Below are positions 1-8,781 of a DNA stretch of 64,000 bases, in pieces. Location: assembly GCF_001439735.1 (NCBI RefSeq), contig NZ_JYLN01000001.1, forward strand, positions 496,001 through 560,000, written 5' to 3'. The translations under genes and the position numbers were made by a program. The notes beneath the pieces were generated by a model that saw only the letters and a list, made by a program, of their open reading frames with translations, had not been told where the DNA came from and searched no databases. Numbering within the stretch: the stretch's first letter is position 1; every line of letters begins with the position of its first letter. Source of the DNA: Pseudomonas paralactis (lineage in GTDB: Bacteria; Pseudomonadota; Gammaproteobacteria; Pseudomonadales; Pseudomonadaceae).

Positions 1-1934
1 ACAGCCAGCGTGTTGCGCACCGCATGGGCGCGCAAGTCGTGGAGCTTATCCCGTTCGACACAACCCCATAACCTGGAATAGTCACTGCTGCCCAGTGTCG
101 CTTTGAGCCCCTGCGTCAGCGCCTCCAGGCCGGAAAAAGCCATAAGCCCGCCATAGTCTCCAAACGCATACAGCACCACCGGAATTGCGCCTGCCGGTTT
201 TTTCAGCGCAGTCACTCGCGTCACCACCCACACGTTATGCAGCGGATAGAAGGCATCCGGCGCGCTGCCCACCGAGACCGACAGCACCTGGGTTTGACTG
301 CCAGGGCGTTTGCGCGCTGCAGGCTGGTCCAGCACTTCGCTAATCACGTCACGATGCGCCGTGGATATGAGCTTGAGCTGGTGTTGCAACTCAACCTCAC
401 AGCGCAATGCTTCGACCTGGGCGCGCAAAAACAGCGCAGCACGCCTGCGCCCTCCCCCAGGGCGCGCAAGCCAGAACGGCAAATCGAACAGTTGATGCTG
501 CGCATCCTTGATCTGTGCGCTCAACACCTGCGTGTGCTCCTTGCGCTGACGCTCGAGCGCCAACACCTGTTCAAACGCCGCGCTCTGCGCACTCGGATCA
601 TCCTGGTTAAGCAACGCAACCAGGCCTTTTTCATAGCGTTTGACCTGTTGCTCTGCTGTAAGCCGGGCCAGCTCGGGCATCGCACTGGCAAACAGGATTT
701 CTGGCTCCCGTCGTTGCCGGTCCCAGGTAAGTAATTGGTCGCACACGTTGTGCAGCCGGGCGCTGCCTGCCAGCCGTTTGCGAGCTTGCTCGATCGAACG
801 GAGAAAGGCCGTGGCCGACAACGTTTCAGGCCGCGGCCTGCTTGCAGCGAACACATGCGCATGATTGATCGCCAGCGCGCAGGCCAACTCATTCGCCCAC
901 TGGCCATCCAGCAACGCCCGGGCGCTCAGCGCCAACGCATCCTCCGTCACCGCCGCGCCACGCACGACAACGGAGGCTGGGCTCAGGTGATCGGGTCGGC
1001 ATAATTGGTGACGACGCTTTAATGGCAAGCATTGCCAGAGTTCATCGAACAGCGTTTGACTGGTCAACGCCAACAGGCCGCATTGAAGCGAGAAGAACGA
1101 CGGGTACTCGTAAAAATGGCGGGCCACGCCCGGCAGATAAATCACATGCGGCGCGCCCTCGGGGTCGCCGTCTCGATAAATATGCAGTGCCCCGGGAATC
1201 GCGACTGCCGGCAAGCCTGGCCACATCAATTGGCTTACCCGCACGCTGGCCCAACTGCCCCCGGCGCGCTGGCGCGCCTCGGTGTCGGGGGCATCCACCA
1301 ATTGCTGGACCAGCGTCATTCCCGCTTTGGAAATCTCATCCAGTTGCCGTGCCATGAATGCCTGCTCGGCAAAAGCTGCGGCGTATGATTCAGCCCAGCG
1401 TTCCTGACGTGTGTGCCACGATCCATGCGCCAAGGCCTGCCAATATTCCGTGACCGCTTGAGGCAACCGCTCCAGCAGGTTCATCGCGATCATGCGTCGC
1501 AACACCTGCAAAGGCGTATACGGCAGCCGACGGTTTGGATCGCCCTTGACACTCAAGGAGGTGAATTGATTGAGATTGTCCGGTACCGAAGGCAATGCCA
1601 GCGACAGCAGCGCCCGGTCGGTCAAACTGTCAACTTTGGCGGCCGCCCCCGGCAATGCCGCCTGGGTAAACAGCAGGCTGTCGGGGTCAATTTCAAATTC
1701 CTTGCGCAGCGCGGCACGAATCACGCCCAGAACCCGGGGCGCATGACCTATCAAGCGGGCGAGCGCTCTGGTCGAATCGACACACCGCCGGTCGGCCTGC
1801 GCGAGCTGGTTGATCAGGCGGCCGGGCTGGGGATGAGTGTTGATGCGCCGAGTCAGTTGATCACGCATCTGCTGCAGGCGTTCGGCAGCGATATCCGGAT
1901 CATCTGAATAGATGTTGCCGATGGCTGAAGTCAT
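1..1934 (-). CDS. Large toxin-like protein, N-terminal part (runs off the window edge)
   Basis: An open frame on the minus strand starts at an ATG at 1934 and is still open at base 1, giving about 644 residues without a stop. AAGAAGAAAG just upstream of the ATG is a possible ribosome binding site. The protein opens MTSAIGNIYSDDPDIAAERL and is rich in Leu, Ala, Gln and Arg. It has no signal peptide and no obvious membrane segment. Segments such as LPYTPLQVLRRMIAMNLLER and VYLPG-like IYLPGVARHFYEYPS resemble the large Pseudomonas proteins annotated as dermonecrotic-toxin-domain (DUF6543) proteins, which usually exceed 1000 residues. That assignment rests on general resemblance and is uncertain. 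It is transcribed away from the uric-acid genes and seems unrelated to them. No function can be given from this part alone. Confidence 0.6.
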   Translation of the reverse strand, partial: MTSAIGNIYSDDPDIAAERLQQMRDQLTRRINTHPQPGRLINQLAQADRRCVDSTRALARLIGHAPRVLGVIRAALRKEFEIDPDSLLFTQAALPGAAAKVDSLTDRALLSLALPSVPDNLNQFTSLSVKGDPNRRLPYTPLQVLRRMIAMNLLERLPQAVTEYWQALAHGSWHTRQERWAESYAAAFAEQAFMARQLDEISKAGMTLVQQLVDAPDTEARQRAGGSWASVRVSQLMWPGLPAVAIPGALHIYRDGDPEGAPHVIYLPGVARHFYEYPSFFSLQCGLLALTSQTLFDELWQCLPLKRRHQLCRPDHLSPASVVVRGAAVTEDALALSARALLDGQWANELACALAINHAHVFAASRPRPETLSATAFLRSIEQARKRLAGSARLHNVCDQLLTWDRQRREPEILFASAMPELARLTAEQQVKRYEKGLVALLNQDDPSAQSAAFEQVLALERQRKEHTQVLSAQIKDAQHQLFDLPFWLARPGGGRRRAALFLRAQVEALRCEVELQHQLKLISTAHRDVISEVLDQPAARKRPGSQTQVLSVSVGSAPDAFYPLHNVWVVTRVTALKKPAGAIPVVLYAFGDYGGLMAFSGLEALTQGLKATLGSSDYSRLWGCVERDKLHDLRAHAVRNTLA

Positions 1935-2022
1935 GGTGCTTTCTTCTTGATGGAAGGACAAACACCAGCCTAGGCAGCGTAGCGGCTCAAAAGGCGTTAG
2001 ATAGTTGAACACACCACGGGCG

Positions 2023-2048
2023 AAAAAAAGCCCGCAGTGTGCGCGGGC
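2023..2048 (-). terminator. Rho-independent terminator of uraH
   Basis: Read on the minus strand, a GCCCGC stem, a 7-base loop and a GCGGGC stem are followed by seven T. It lies about 45 bases after the uraH stop codon and before the start of the toxin-like gene. Confidence 0.85.
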
Positions 2049-2092
2049 GAAACCAACGAAGAGCATTTGGGGGTATGAAGCGAGGTGACGAC

Positions 2093-2446
2093 TCAGCTAC
2101 CGCGATAGGTGGAATAGCTGTAAGGCGAAATCAACAGGGGTACATGGTAATGCTCTTGCTCGGCGCTGATGCCAAAGCGTAGTACCACTACATCCAGGAA
2201 AGCCGGCTCCGGCAATTGCACGCCACGGGCGCGGTAGTAATCGCCGGCGTTGAATTGCAGCTGGTAGACACCGCTGCGGTAATCGTCGCCTTGCAACAGC
2301 GGCGCATCGCAGCGGCCGTCGCTGTTGGTTGTAGCGGTAGCGACCAGCTCAAGCTGCGCACCTTCGACGCGGTACAGCTCAACCTTGATTGCGCTGCCGG
2401 GGCAACCGTGCGCGGCGTCCAAAACGTGTGTGGTTAAACGTCCCAT
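2093..2446 (-). CDS. uraH: 5-hydroxyisourate hydrolase (transthyretin-like)
   Basis: The 117-residue protein hydrolyses 5-hydroxyisourate, the first product of urate oxidation, to OHCU. It shows both family signatures: THVLDAAHGCPG near the N-terminus, containing a catalytic His, and the C-terminal tetrapeptide YRGS that is part of the active site. An upstream in-frame ATG at 2476 would add ten residues that do not match the family, so the start MGRLTTHVLD at 2446 is preferred; a GGGAGG lies about 13 bases before it, a rather long spacing. The gene is transcribed divergently from puuE. The shared 441-base spacer carries two GntR-like operators, and a clear terminator follows the gene. It acts just before UraD in the same pathway. 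Confidence 0.93.
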   Translation of the reverse strand: MGRLTTHVLDAAHGCPGSAIKVELYRVEGAQLELVATATTNSDGRCDAPLLQGDDYRSGVYQLQFNAGDYYRARGVQLPEPAFLDVVVLRFGISAEQEHYHVPLLISPYSYSTYRGS

Positions 2447-2546
2447 GGCGTTTATGCGCCTCCCGAAGTCAGTCATAGAGAAACCCGCACTCTTTCAGGG
2501 CAGTGAAAAAGCCGGCGATGGCTGATTAAGACACTTTTCAGAAAAA

Positions 2547-2556
2547 TTGTACACAA
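2547..2556. promoter_or_regulatory. GntR-like operator, uraH side
   Basis: TTGTACACAA differs by one central base from the perfect palindrome TTGTATACAA found at 2793. It lies about 100 bases upstream of the uraH start. Both fit the FadR/VanR-type GntR half-site pattern TNGT-ACNA. No GntR regulator gene lies in the window, so the cognate protein is inferred to be encoded elsewhere. Confidence 0.5.
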
Positions 2557-2582
2557 TAAATTCAACAGCCTTCCAATCCCCC

Positions 2583-2683
2583 GTGGGAGCGAGCTTGCTC
2601 GCGAAAAACGCCAACGATGACGCGGGCTTTCAGGGTGAAACGTGGCGCCCTCAGGTTATTCGCGAGCAAGCTCGCTCCTGCAG
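2583..2683. repeat. REPIN, 'GAGCGAGCTTGCTCGCGA' type
   Basis: Two inverted copies of the REP palindrome (gtgggagcgagcttgctcgc and its complement) stand about 50 bases apart, forming a long hairpin typical of REPINs in the P. fluorescens group. Five further inverted pairs of this type occur in the window. Confidence 0.9.
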
Positions 2684-2792
2684 TGGGCTTTTTCATTTTA
2701 ACCTGACCACGCAGGCAAGTTTCTTGCAGAGACCCGCAGAGAGACCGTTCAGAAAAAATGCAGAAATGCAGGCTTACAAAGTTCGCAATAAG

Positions 2793-2802
2793 TTGTATAC
2801 AA
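2793..2802. promoter_or_regulatory. GntR-like operator, puuE side
   Basis: TTGTATACAA is a perfect 10-base palindrome about 85 bases upstream of the puuE start. It matches the FadR/VanR-type GntR operator pattern and pairs with the near-identical site at 2547-2556. A purine- or ureide-responsive repressor is the inferred user. Confidence 0.55.
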
Positions 2803-2887
2803 TCACTCATCGCTGTGACGCCACTCAGTCATTTCACTGCCCGGACGCCACACACATCTGCTACCACGAACAAGAAGGAAGACTGCA

Positions 2888-3814
2888 GTGAGCGCTGACT
2901 ACCCACGCGACCTGATCGGTTACGGCAGTAACCCTCCTCACCCCCACTGGCCGGGCAAGGCACGCATTGCGCTGTCGTTCGTACTCAACTACGAAGAAGG
3001 CGGCGAGCGCAATATCCTGCATGGCGACAAAGAGTCCGAAGCCTTCCTTTCGGAAATGGTCTCGGCCCAACCGCTGCAAGGCGAGCGCAACATGAGCATG
3101 GAGTCGCTGTATGAGTACGGCAGCCGTGCCGGTGTGTGGCGCATCCTCAAGTTGTTCAAAGAATTCGACATCCCGCTGACCATCTTCGCTGTGGCCATGG
3201 CCGCCCAGCGTCATCCGGATGTGATCCGCGCCATGGTCGCCGCCGGCCACGAGATTTGCAGCCACGGCTACCGCTGGATCGACTATCAGTACATGGACGA
3301 GGCCCAGGAGCGCGAGCACATGCTCGAAGCCATCCGCATCCTCACCGAACTCACCGGTGAACGCCCACTGGGCTGGTACACCGGTCGCACCGGCCCCAAC
3401 ACCCGTCGCCTGGTGATGGAGGAAGGCGGCTTCCTGTACGACTGCGACACCTACGACGATGACCTGCCCTACTGGGAACCCAACACCCCCAACGGCAAGC
3501 CGCACCTGGTGATCCCCTACACCCTGGACACCAACGACATGCGCTTCACCCAGGTGCAGGGTTTCAACAAGGGCGATGACTTTTTCGAGTACCTCAAGGA
3601 TGCCTTCGACGTGCTGTATGCCGAAGGCGCCGAAGCGCCGAAGATGCTATCGATCGGCCTGCATTGCCGCCTGATCGGCCGCCCGGCACGCCTGGCCTCG
3701 CTCAAGCGCTTCATTGAATACGTCAAAGGCCATGAACAGGTGTGGTTCACCCGCCGCGTGGACATCGCCCGTCACTGGCACCAAACCCACCCTTTCCCGG
3801 GAGCGGCGAAATGA
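2888..3814 (+). CDS. puuE: Allantoinase, PuuE type
   Basis: The 308-residue protein belongs to the NodB/polysaccharide-deacetylase fold and opens allantoin to allantoate. The N-terminal segment YPRDLIGYGSNPPHP and the later SHGYRWIDYQ and WYTGRTGPNT segments are characteristic of PuuE rather than of true chitin deacetylases; this class works without the binuclear metal centre of the amidohydrolase-type allantoinases. It starts with GTG at 2888, preceded by AAGGAAG. Its stop overlaps the uraD start by four bases (ATGA), so the two are translationally coupled. It is the first gene of the operon puuE-uraD-alc-allA-puuD. Confidence 0.93.
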   Translation: MSADYPRDLIGYGSNPPHPHWPGKARIALSFVLNYEEGGERNILHGDKESEAFLSEMVSAQPLQGERNMSMESLYEYGSRAGVWRILKLFKEFDIPLTIFAVAMAAQRHPDVIRAMVAAGHEICSHGYRWIDYQYMDEAQEREHMLEAIRILTELTGERPLGWYTGRTGPNTRRLVMEEGGFLYDCDTYDDDLPYWEPNTPNGKPHLVIPYTLDTNDMRFTQVQGFNKGDDFFEYLKDAFDVLYAEGAEAPKMLSIGLHCRLIGRPARLASLKRFIEYVKGHEQVWFTRRVDIARHWHQTHPFPGAAK

Positions 3815-4326
3815 CTGCGTTCCAAACCCTCAAACCTTCGACCTTGAGCCGCGACGCCTTCGTCCAGGCCTTTGCCGACATCTACGAACACTCGCCATGG
3901 GTGGCCGAAAAGGCCTTCGACCTGGGCCAGGACGCGTCGATCGACCAGATCGAAACCCTGCACCAGCGCATGAGCGATATCCTGTTGAGTGCTGATCACG
4001 CCTCGCAACTGGCGCTGATCAATGCTCACCCGGACCTGGCCGGAAAAGCTGCCGTCCAGGGCCAACTGACCCAAGCCAGCACCGATGAACAAGCGGGCGC
4101 GGGTATTCACCAATGCACGGCCGAAGAGTTTTCTCGCTTCACCGAGCTGAACGAGGCCTACAAAGCCAAGTTCAAGTTTCCCTTCATCATGGCGGTAAAA
4201 GGCAGCAACCGGCATCAGATCCTCGCCGCGTTCGAAACGCGCATCCACAACTCTGCGGACGCCGAGTTCAAGTGCGCGCTGGACGAGATCAACAAGATCG
4301 CGTTGTTCCGTTTACTGACCCTCTAG
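3811..4326 (+). CDS. uraD: OHCU decarboxylase
   Basis: The 171-residue protein decarboxylates 2-oxo-4-hydroxy-4-carboxy-5-ureidoimidazoline to S-allantoin. The conserved [13 protein letters not shown] segment with the catalytic His, the FPFIMAVKG segment and the C-terminal [14 protein letters not shown] helix identify the family. The frame stays open upstream inside puuE, but the ATG at 3811 that overlaps the puuE stop gives the normal family length and start ([10 protein letters not shown]). It works between UraH and PuuE, completing enantioselective allantoin formation. Confidence 0.94.
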   Translation: MTAFQTLKPSTLSRDAFVQAFADIYEHSPWVAEKAFDLGQDASIDQIETLHQRMSDILLSADHASQLALINAHPDLAGKAAVQGQLTQASTDEQAGAGIHQCTAEEFSRFTELNEAYKAKFKFPFIMAVKGSNRHQILAAFETRIHNSADAEFKCALDEINKIALFRLLTL

Positions 4327-4367
4327 CAGTCCATCCCCAGCCACTCTATCTAAGGCAGACAAGAAGA

Positions 4368-5363
4368 ATGAAAGCTTACGCCGTACCTTTCGAAAAGTTC
4401 GTCAACCTGGCCGACGCCCGCCTGGGCACCAAGATCATCTCGGTGACCGATGACTGGTTCGCTGACGCCAACCGCCTGTTCCAGCCGACACCGGCCGTGT
4501 GGAAGGAGGGCGTTTTCGATGACAACGGCAAGTGGATGGACGGCTGGGAGTCACGCCGCAAGCGCTTCGAAGGCTACGACAGTGCGGTGATCCGCCTGGG
4601 CGTGCCGGGTTCGATCAAAGGCGTGGACATCGACACTTCATTCTTCACCGGCAACTTCCCGCCGTCGGCCTCCCTGGAAGCCTGCTTCCTGGCCTCGGGC
4701 GAGCCGGATGCCAACACCCAGTGGGTGGAAGTGCTGTCGGCCGTCGAGCTGCAAGGCAACAGCCACCACTACCACGAGATCAACAACGACCAGGCGTTCA
4801 GCCACCTGCGCTTCAACATCTACCCGGATGGCGGCGTGGCCCGTCTGCGTGTGTACGGCGTGCCGTTCCGCGACTGGTCTTCGGTGGGCGACAACGAACA
4901 GGTCGACCTGGCCGCCGCGCTCAATGGCGGTCGTGCCCTGGCCTGTTCCGATGAACACTTCGGCCGCATGAGCAACATCCTCAACCCGGGCCGTGGCATC
5001 AACATGGGCGACGGCTGGGAAACCGCACGTCGTCGCACGCCAGGCAATGACTGGGTGATCGTCGCCCTGGGCCACCCGGGCGAAATCGAGAAAATCGTGG
5101 TCGACACCCTGCACTTCAAGGGCAACTACCCGGACACCTGCTCGATCCAGGGCGCCTTCGTGAAAGGCGGCACCGACAGCCAGATCGAAACCCAGTCGCT
5201 GTTCTGGCGTGAACTGTTGCCGTCGCAGAAACTGGAAATGCACGCCGAACACACCTTCGCCGAGCAGATCAAGGCGCTGGGGCCGATTACCCACATCCGC
5301 TTGAACGTGTTCCCGGATGGTGGTGTGAGTCGCCTGCGCGTGCTGGGCAAAGTGTCGAAATAA
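4368..5363 (+). CDS. alc: Allantoicase
   Basis: The 331-residue enzyme splits allantoate to ureidoglycolate and urea. It has the duplicated allantoicase fold: the two halves share matching segments, for example FRDW / [18 protein letters not shown] and two copies of a FPDGG/YPDGG-V-RLRV motif, near residues 150-165 and 310-325. The ATG at 4368 ([20 protein letters not shown]), preceded by AAGAAG, is the family start; the longer open frame upstream lies inside uraD. It is 41 bases downstream of uraD and precedes allA, whose enzyme takes its product. Confidence 0.93.
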   Translation: MKAYAVPFEKFVNLADARLGTKIISVTDDWFADANRLFQPTPAVWKEGVFDDNGKWMDGWESRRKRFEGYDSAVIRLGVPGSIKGVDIDTSFFTGNFPPSASLEACFLASGEPDANTQWVEVLSAVELQGNSHHYHEINNDQAFSHLRFNIYPDGGVARLRVYGVPFRDWSSVGDNEQVDLAAALNGGRALACSDEHFGRMSNILNPGRGINMGDGWETARRRTPGNDWVIVALGHPGEIEKIVVDTLHFKGNYPDTCSIQGAFVKGGTDSQIETQSLFWRELLPSQKLEMHAEHTFAEQIKALGPITHIRLNVFPDGGVSRLRVLGKVSK

Positions 5364-5372
5364 GCGGTGATG

Positions 5373-5442
5373 CCATCGCAGGCAAGCCAGCTCCCACAGG
5401 GGAATGCATTCCAAATGTGGGAGCGGGCTTGCCCGCGATAGC
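5373..5442. repeat. Hybrid REPIN with two different REP types
   Basis: The left arm is of the CAGGCAAGCCAGCTCCCAC type and the right arm is of the GTGGGAGCGGGCTTGCCCGC type, about 18 bases apart. Most REPINs pair two copies of one type, so this is a mixed element. It lies between alc and allA inside the operon. Confidence 0.85.
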
Positions 5443-5482
5443 AATAGAACAAACAACACAGTATTCGGATAAGAAGACAGCC

Positions 5483-5986
5483 ATGCGCACACTGATGATC
5501 GAACCTTTGACCAAAGAAGCCTTCGCCCCCTTCGGAGACGTTATCGAAACCGATGGCAGCGATCACTTCATGATCAACAACGGGTCGACCATGCGCTTTC
5601 ACAAACTGGCCACGGTCGAAACCGCGAAGCCGGAAGACCACGCCATTATCAGCATCTTCCGCGCCGACGCGCAGGACATGCCGCTGACCGTGTGCATGCT
5701 GGAGAGACACCCGCTGGGCAGCCAGGCTTTTATACCGCTGCTCGGCAACCCCTTTCTGATCGTGGTCGCGCCACTTGGCGATGAACCTGTATCGGGCTTG
5801 GTCCGCGCCTTCGTTACCAACGGCAGGCAGGGCATTAATTACCATCGCGGCGTCTGGCACCACCCGGTGCTGACGATCGAAAAGCGGGATGACTTCCTGG
5901 TGGTTGATCGCAGTGGCACAGGCAATAACTGCGATGAGCATTTTTTCAAAGAGGATGAGCGTTTGATCCTCGCCCCCCACCAATAA
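5483..5986 (+). CDS. allA: Ureidoglycolate lyase
   Basis: The 167-residue cupin-fold enzyme converts ureidoglycolate to glyoxylate and urea, the last step of the pathway. The N-terminal MRTLMIEPLTKEAFAPFGDV and the central GVWHHPVL segment, with its paired His, match the AllA family. The ATG at 5483, after AAGAAG, is chosen; an earlier in-frame start at 5417 would read REP sequence. It follows alc across a REPIN and precedes puuD by 51 bases. Confidence 0.93.
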   Translation: MRTLMIEPLTKEAFAPFGDVIETDGSDHFMINNGSTMRFHKLATVETAKPEDHAIISIFRADAQDMPLTVCMLERHPLGSQAFIPLLGNPFLIVVAPLGDEPVSGLVRAFVTNGRQGINYHRGVWHHPVLTIEKRDDFLVVDRSGTGNNCDEHFFKEDERLILAPHQ

Positions 5987-6037
5987 GAGAAGGTCTGATC
6001 ACCCGACAACAAGGGTGACAGGCGAGAGGTAAAGACT

Positions 6038-7321
6038 GTGGAAGCACATCTGTTGGAATGGCTGAACCTGAGCGTGCGCTGGGTTCACATGATCACTGGC
6101 GTCGCCTGGATCGGCGCTTCTTTCTACTTCGTCTGGCTGGAAAACAACCTTAATCGCGTCAACCCCAAGAACGGCCTGGCCGGTGACTTGTGGGCGATCC
6201 ACGGTGGCGGTATCTACCACCTGGAAAAATACAAACTGGCCCCGCCGACCATGCCGGACAACCTGCACTGGTTCAAATGGGAAGCCTATTTCACCTGGAT
6301 GTCGGGCGTCGCGCTGCTGTGCGTGGTGTTCTACTTCAACCCGACGCTGTACCTGCTCGCCCCCGGCAGCAGCCTCAGCGGCACCGAAGGCGTATTGCTG
6401 GGCATCGGCTCACTGTTCGCCGGCTGGTTCATCTACTCCTTCCTCTGCGACTCGGCCCTGGGCAAACGCCCTGCCCTGCTCGGCTTGATCCTGTTTGTGC
6501 TGTTGATTGCAGCGGCCTATGGCTTCAGCAAGGTGTTCAGCGGCCGTGGCGCCTACCTGCATGTGGGCGCGGTGATCGGCACGATCATGGTCGGTAACGT
6601 GTTCCGCATCATCATGCCCGCCCAGCGTGCGCTGGTGGCGGCCATCGCCGAGAACCGCACACCGGACCCGGCGCTGCCGGCCAAGGGTTTGCTGCGCTCA
6701 CGGCACAACAACTACTTCACCTTGCCGGTGCTGTTCATCATGATCAGCAACCACTTCCCGAGCACCTACGGCAGCCAATACAACTGGCTGATCCTGGCCG
6801 GGATCGCCGTGGCGGCGGTGTTGGTAAGGCATTACTTCAATACCCGGCATGACAGCCAGAAGTATGCGTGGACCTTGCCGGTGGGCGCGTTGGCAATGAT
6901 CAGCCTGGCGTATGTGACCGGGCCCAAGCCTGCCGAACCGATTGCCAAGGCACCGGCGGCGATCGAGTATCAGCCGCTGCCGGAAACCGCATTGGGCGGT
7001 GGTTTGAAACCCGCAGCGCCGGCAGCACCCGCCGCTGAACCGGCACCCGCCCAGGCCACCACGGACTTCGGTCAGGTACACCATGTGATCGAGCAACGCT
7101 GCACCGTGTGCCACTCGGCCAAGCCCACCAGCCCGCTGTTCAGCACCGCCCCGGCTGGGGTGATGTTCGACACACCGGCACAGATCCAGCAGCAGGCCGC
7201 GCGGATTCAAGCGCAGGCCGTGGCCAGCCAGATCATGCCGCTGGGCAACATCACCCAGATGACCCAGCAGGAGCGGGATTTGATTGGTTCCTGGATTAAT
7301 CAGGGGGCCCGTACCAACTGA
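6038..7321 (+). CDS. puuD: Urate hydroxylase PuuD (membrane protein with c-type cytochrome)
   Basis: The 427-residue protein oxidises urate to 5-hydroxyisourate in the inner membrane. The first roughly 310 residues hold about eight hydrophobic segments, starting with MEAHLLEWLNLSVRWVHMITGVAWIGASF. A Pro/Ala-rich linker (about 295-340) leads to a C-terminal cytochrome c domain with one heme motif, CTVCH (near residues 354-358), in the periplasm. This architecture is the known alternative to cofactor-free uricase and xanthine-type oxidases. The start is GTG at 6038, preceded by GAGAGG at a normal spacing. No uricase is present in the window, so PuuD would supply the first step for UraH and UraD. 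Confidence 0.92.
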   Translation: MEAHLLEWLNLSVRWVHMITGVAWIGASFYFVWLENNLNRVNPKNGLAGDLWAIHGGGIYHLEKYKLAPPTMPDNLHWFKWEAYFTWMSGVALLCVVFYFNPTLYLLAPGSSLSGTEGVLLGIGSLFAGWFIYSFLCDSALGKRPALLGLILFVLLIAAAYGFSKVFSGRGAYLHVGAVIGTIMVGNVFRIIMPAQRALVAAIAENRTPDPALPAKGLLRSRHNNYFTLPVLFIMISNHFPSTYGSQYNWLILAGIAVAAVLVRHYFNTRHDSQKYAWTLPVGALAMISLAYVTGPKPAEPIAKAPAAIEYQPLPETALGGGLKPAAPAAPAAEPAPAQATTDFGQVHHVIEQRCTVCHSAKPTSPLFSTAPAGVMFDTPAQIQQQAARIQAQAVASQIMPLGNITQMTQQERDLIGSWINQGARTN

Positions 7322-7340
7322 CTGTTTCACACGGGACCTA

Positions 7341-7368
7341 TGTGGGAGCAGGCAAGCCAGCTCCCACA
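7341..7368. repeat. Collapsed single-hairpin REP
   Basis: GTGGGAGC and GCTCCCAC flank only about twelve bases (AGGCAAGCCA core), as if the two arms of a REPIN had fused by deletion. It lies 20 bases after puuD and could act as a weak transcript barrier, although no T run follows. Confidence 0.7.
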
Positions 7369-7437
7369 ATTGAGATCTGCCGTGTTTTGAAAATTGCTTT
7401 GCAAACAACACAAAAATAAAAAGATTCGAGGTGTTGC

Positions 7438-8781
7438 ATGTCCCAGTTAGAAACGCAGACTCCTGCCGCGCCCGCCATGGTGCGGCTGCCCCTCTTGCAA
7501 CTGATTCTGGTTGGCTTGCAACACGTCTTGCTGATGTACGGCGGCGCCGTCGCCGTCCCCCTGATCATTGGCCAGGCCGCAGGCTTGAGCCGTGAAGAAA
7601 TCGCCTTTCTGATCAACGCCGACCTGCTGGTGGCCGGTATCGCCACCATGGTGCAGTCGTTCGGCATCGGCCCGGTGGGTATCCGTATGCCGGTGATGAT
7701 GGGCGCCAGTTTTGCCGCGGTCGGCAGCATGGTCGCCATGGCCGGTATGCCCGGTATCGGTTTGCAGGGCATCTTCGGCGCGACCATAGCCGCCGGGTTC
7801 TTCGGTATGCTGATCGCGCCATTCATGTCCAAGGTGGTGCGCTTTTTCCCGCCGTTGGTGACCGGTACGGTGATTACCGCCATCGGACTTTCGCTGTTTC
7901 CCGTGGCCGTGAACTGGGCCGGTGGCGGCAGCGCTGCCGCCACGTTCGGCTCACCGGTGTACCTGGCGATTGCCGCCCTGGTATTGGCGACCATCCTGCT
8001 GATCAACCGCTTCATGCGCGGCTTCTGGGTGAATATCTCGGTGCTGATCGGCATGGGCCTGGGTTACGGATTGTGCGGGGCTATCGGCATGGTCGACCTC
8101 AGCGGCCTGGCCCAGGCGCCCTGGGTGCAGGTGGTGACACCGTTGCACTTCGGTATGCCCAAATTCGAGTTGGCGCCGATCCTGTCGATGTGCCTGGTGG
8201 TGGTGATCATCTTTGTCGAATCCACCGGTATGTTCCTCGCCCTGGGCAAGATCACCGGCCAGGAGGTCACGCCGAAAATGCTGCGCCGCGGCCTGTTGTG
8301 TGACGCCGGTGCGTCGTTTTTTGCCGGTTTCTTCAACACCTTTACCCACTCCTCATTCGCCCAGAACATCGGTCTGGTACAAATGACCGGCGTGCGCTGC
8401 CGCTCGGTCACGATCATGGCAGGGGCCTTTCTGATTGTGCTGAGCCTGTTGCCCAAGGCCGCCTACCTGGTGGCGTCGATCCCACCGGCGGTACTCGGTG
8501 GCGCAGCGATAGCCATGTTCGGCATGGTGGCTGCGACCGGGATCAAGATCCTGCAGGAAGCCGACATCGCCGACCGCCGCAACCAACTGCTGGTGGCGGT
8601 GAGCATCGGCATGGGCCTGATCCCCGTGGTACGCCCGGAGTTCTTCGCGCAGCTGCCACTGTGGATGAGCCCGATTACCCACAGCGGCATCGCCATGGCC
8701 ACCCTCAGCGCGTTGTCGCTGAACATCCTGTTCAACATCCTCGGCGGCGCTGAACGCCCCGAAGTCGCCCATACGCATTGA
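7438..8781 (+). CDS. Uric acid/xanthine permease, NCS2 family
   Basis: The 447-residue protein is an inner-membrane nucleobase:cation symporter with 12-14 predicted hydrophobic segments. The NCS2 signature QNIGLVQMTGV (near residues 309-319) and the segment FVESTGMFLALGKITG with the conserved acidic residue are present. This family includes UacT, UraA, PbuX and XanQ; the position after puuD makes urate or xanthine the likely substrate, which is inference. The ATG at 7438 follows AGATTCGAGG. It may be co-transcribed with the pathway genes or have its own promoter in the 116 bases after puuD. Confidence 0.88.
   Translation: MSQLETQTPAAPAMVRLPLLQLILVGLQHVLLMYGGAVAVPLIIGQAAGLSREEIAFLINADLLVAGIATMVQSFGIGPVGIRMPVMMGASFAAVGSMVAMAGMPGIGLQGIFGATIAAGFFGMLIAPFMSKVVRFFPPLVTGTVITAIGLSLFPVAVNWAGGGSAAATFGSPVYLAIAALVLATILLINRFMRGFWVNISVLIGMGLGYGLCGAIGMVDLSGLAQAPWVQVVTPLHFGMPKFELAPILSMCLVVVIIFVESTGMFLALGKITGQEVTPKMLRRGLLCDAGASFFAGFFNTFTHSSFAQNIGLVQMTGVRCRSVTIMAGAFLIVLSLLPKAAYLVASIPPAVLGGAAIAMFGMVAATGIKILQEADIADRRNQLLVAVSIGMGLIPVVRPEFFAQLPLWMSPITHSGIAMATLSALSLNILFNILGGAERPEVAHTH

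Larger units (their letters stand above)
2447..2887. promoter_or_regulatory. uraH-puuE divergent promoter region
   Basis: This 441-base gene-free stretch lies between two divergent genes of uric-acid breakdown. It holds a REPIN (2583-2683) flanked on each side by one GntR-like operator. The open frame that can be read across it consists of REP sequence and is not a gene. No sigma-70 promoter stands out clearly. Confidence 0.7.

Noticed and set aside
2547..2891. 115-codon plus-strand open frame between uraH and puuE
   Set aside because: It reads through both arms of a REPIN; peptides such as GASLLAKN are typical of REP translation.
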